From Verrucomicrobiales bacterium (GTDB lineage: Bacteria; Verrucomicrobiota; Verrucomicrobiia; Verrucomicrobiales; DEV007): a stretch of DNA of 7,132 bases. The position numbers were made by a program, and so were the translations under genes. This document shows, one piece after another, positions 5,819 through 7,132 of this stretch (positions are counted from its first letter, which is position 1; each line of letters starts with the position of its first letter). The stretch spans positions 1 through 7,132 of the forward strand of contig SLGN01000430.1 in NCBI GenBank assembly GCA_007123695.1, given 5' to 3'. The notes beneath the pieces were generated by a model. That model saw only the letters and a list, made by a program, of their open reading frames with translations. It had not been told where the DNA came from and ran no database searches.

Positions 5819-6925
5819 CTATAAGTTGCCCTTATTTTTTTCGGACACTGTCGGGTTCACCATCAATTTCTCCGTTTTGCCTTGCCGCGAGACGAGGATC
5901 TCGAACTGGGCTTGTTCGGCGACTGCATCGGACAACACCTTCTCGGCAGTGTATCGGTTGATTCCTTCTCTCGGCACGCCGGAGAGTTTCTGGACTTTGT
6001 CTCCGGTGACAATCCCAGCCACCGCAGCAGGCGAACCGTCAACCACACTAAACACCATCGGACCAATATTTGGCGGAAATATGAGCGCGAGGCCAATTTC
6101 ACTGAACCCGTCATTTTTCGGCACAGGGGATGTGCGCTCCCGCGTCCAGAAAGCGTTGGAATATCGATCAATGCAGAAGTTCCGGAGTTGGAGCAGTCCC
6201 ATTCCAACCGAGGAAACTTCCGCCCGCGTCTCCGCAACGAATGATTTCAGTGGCAGTCCACCTGTCGGGGAAGGAGTGGTGAGAATTCCGACTCTAACCT
6301 CGACGAATCCGTTGAGGCCCCCGCCTTGCACGCTTGAGACTTCGCTGAGCGCGCCTTCGCGAATCAGTTGTTCAAACCCGGCAGTTGGAATCACGAACTC
6401 ATCGTCAGCACCAGTGTCCAAAAGTGCATTCACCGCGTGTCCGGCAATGTTGAAAAATCGCGAAGGAGGCGATGCTGGCTCATTCGCGAGCGGTTCTTTC
6501 TCATCGAAGCGATTGGAGAGCTGCCTATCGGTGTTGATCGGAAAGGCGGCCATGGTACCTGCGTCCAAGTCGAATTCGAGATTGAAGCGGGAGAGCCAGT
6601 CGTTCCCAATAATCGCACAAATCGGAATCCCGAGCCCAAGCCGGAACGCAGAAAGATCGCCGCTAGCCCAATCCAAATCCAAGGATTCGCCCGTGCGAGC
6701 GAACTGAAGCCTTCGCCCGCCGGTGAAGTCCGCATCCAACGTGGACGAACGGGCGGCGCTTCGCAAAATCACGAAATAGTGCCGTCCTTTTTCATCCACG
6801 ACGGGTGCGGCTATCGGCATCGCATTCGCGTGCAGGATTTCGACTTCGAACAGCTTGGAGGCTTGTTCAGAGAATAGGGGCTGCAAAAGGAGGAGGCAGC
6901 TAGCTGTGATCAATGCCCCGCGCAT
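5819..6925 (-). CDS. secreted retropepsin-like aspartic protease homologue with C-terminal PDZ domain
   Basis: The ATG at 6925 gives 368 residues (a GTG directly before it is a less likely start). Residues 1-19 are a signal peptide (MRGALITASCLLLLQPLFS), placing the protein in the periplasm or outside. Two retropepsin-like lobes follow. Lobe 1, about 30-130, ends with the typical IIGNDWLSRFNLEFDLDAG, but where DTG is expected it has LRSAARSS near residues 54-61. Lobe 2, about 155-262, has the active-site LLDTGADDEFVIP with D170 and ends in VGMGLLQLRNFCIDRY. A PDZ domain spans about 290-358 (MVFSVVDGSPAAVAGIVTGDKV). The order of two lobes plus PDZ is known in bacterial clan AA proteins of the gag-pol-related aspartyl protease group. 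With one Asp missing, the monomer may need to dimerise or may be inactive. GC content is near 50%, well below the neighbours. The start overlaps an upstream stop as TGATG. Confidence 0.85.
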   Translation of the reverse strand: MRGALITASCLLLLQPLFSEQASKLFEVEILHANAMPIAAPVVDEKGRHYFVILRSAARSSTLDADFTGGRRLQFARTGESLDLDWASGDLSAFRLGLGIPICAIIGNDWLSRFNLEFDLDAGTMAAFPINTDRQLSNRFDEKEPLANEPASPPSRFFNIAGHAVNALLDTGADDEFVIPTAGFEQLIREGALSEVSSVQGGGLNGFVEVRVGILTTPSPTGGLPLKSFVAETRAEVSSVGMGLLQLRNFCIDRYSNAFWTRERTSPVPKNDGFSEIGLALIFPPNIGPMVFSVVDGSPAAVAGIVTGDKVQKLSGVPREGINRYTAEKVLSDAVAEQAQFEILVSRQGKTEKLMVNPTVSEKNKGNL

Positions 6926-7132
6926 CACCTCTTTGGCTCGATTTCCACCTTGAACACGGCCTCCGTTTTAACCTCGCCACTCGCTGAACCAGATGTGGGC
7001 GCAAAAATGATCTCAGCCCATAGCATGGCCAAAAATTCCATTTCCAGCGCCGGTGGCGGCGGGCGCGGTTGGCGGTCGGACGGCCGCGAAAAGTCGGCCC
7101 GCGATGGCTGCGAGCGCTCTGAGCACGCCCCA
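6925..7132 (-). CDS. 3' end of an unidentified minus-strand frame
   Basis: From the window edge, 68 codons are open and end in TGA sharing its last base with the retropepsin ATG. The first part is Arg/Pro/Ser-rich (SRPSDRQPRPPPPALEMEF), the last part looks like beta strand (GEVKTEAVFKVEIEPKR). GC content changes within it: high before about 7040, lower after. An internal ATG at about 7041 would allow a short product starting MEFLAMLWAEIIF. It may be the end of a real gene forming an operon with the retropepsin gene, or a non-coding leader whose AAAGAGGTGAT resembles an extended Shine-Dalgarno sequence lying too close to the ATG. Not recognised. Confidence 0.4.
   Translation of the reverse strand, partial: GACSERSQPSRADFSRPSDRQPRPPPPALEMEFLAMLWAEIIFAPTSGSASGEVKTEAVFKVEIEPKR

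Noticed and set aside
5685..6707. Plus-strand open frame of 340 codons opposite the retropepsin gene
   Set aside because: The minus strand encodes signal peptide, DTGA and PDZ motifs; the plus-strand product is Ser/Pro-rich without a recognisable domain.
1..7132. tRNA, rRNA, CRISPR array or intact insertion sequence
   Set aside because: No T-loop-like GTTCGAATC context with a cloverleaf, no regularly spaced direct repeats, and no transposase with terminal inverted repeats were found on reading both strands by eye.

Overview
The window is GC-rich bacterial DNA; sampled lines of the coding part run near 70% GC. Nearly all genes lie on the minus strand, with one plus-strand gene in the middle. 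Good Shine-Dalgarno sites are scarce. The content (metzincin protease with a membrane anchor, retropepsin-like protein with a PDZ domain, Uma2-type nuclease fragment, secreted propeller-like protein) would fit Verrucomicrobiota or Planctomycetota. That placement is an inference from gene content; the window has no marker gene.

Layout. Positions 1-1850 (minus) hold a tightly coupled two-gene unit: a small single-pass membrane protein, then a membrane-anchored zinc metalloprotease with HELGHNFGARH and an IMAYD Met-turn, cut by the window edge. Their stop and start overlap as ATGA. Positions 1851-2302 form a divergent intergenic region. At 2303-3073 (plus) is a secreted protein of about 256 residues that looks like part of a beta-propeller. 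It converges on a minus-strand cluster read from about 5240 down to 3087: a methyltransferase-like protein lacking its N-terminal SAM-binding half, a DUF115/GT42-like protein with an NGPSL motif, and an N-terminally truncated Uma2 endonuclease joined to the previous gene by another ATGA overlap.

Positions 5240-5818 contain no convincing gene but hold a strong GC-rich hairpin, a short palindrome and a 52-codon open frame. Positions 5819-6925 (minus) encode a secreted retropepsin-like protein of two lobes, only the second keeping the DTG motif, plus a C-terminal PDZ domain. Its GC content is clearly lower than that of its neighbours. At the right edge is the 3' end of a further minus-strand frame that meets the retropepsin gene at a TGATG junction.

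The genes do not form one recognisable pathway. The clearest functional unit is the small membrane protein plus membrane metalloprotease pair. The 3.1-5.3 kb cluster looks like an accessory segment containing two genes that have each lost their N-terminal half. No tRNA, rRNA, CRISPR array, intact insertion sequence or convincing intrinsic terminator was seen.
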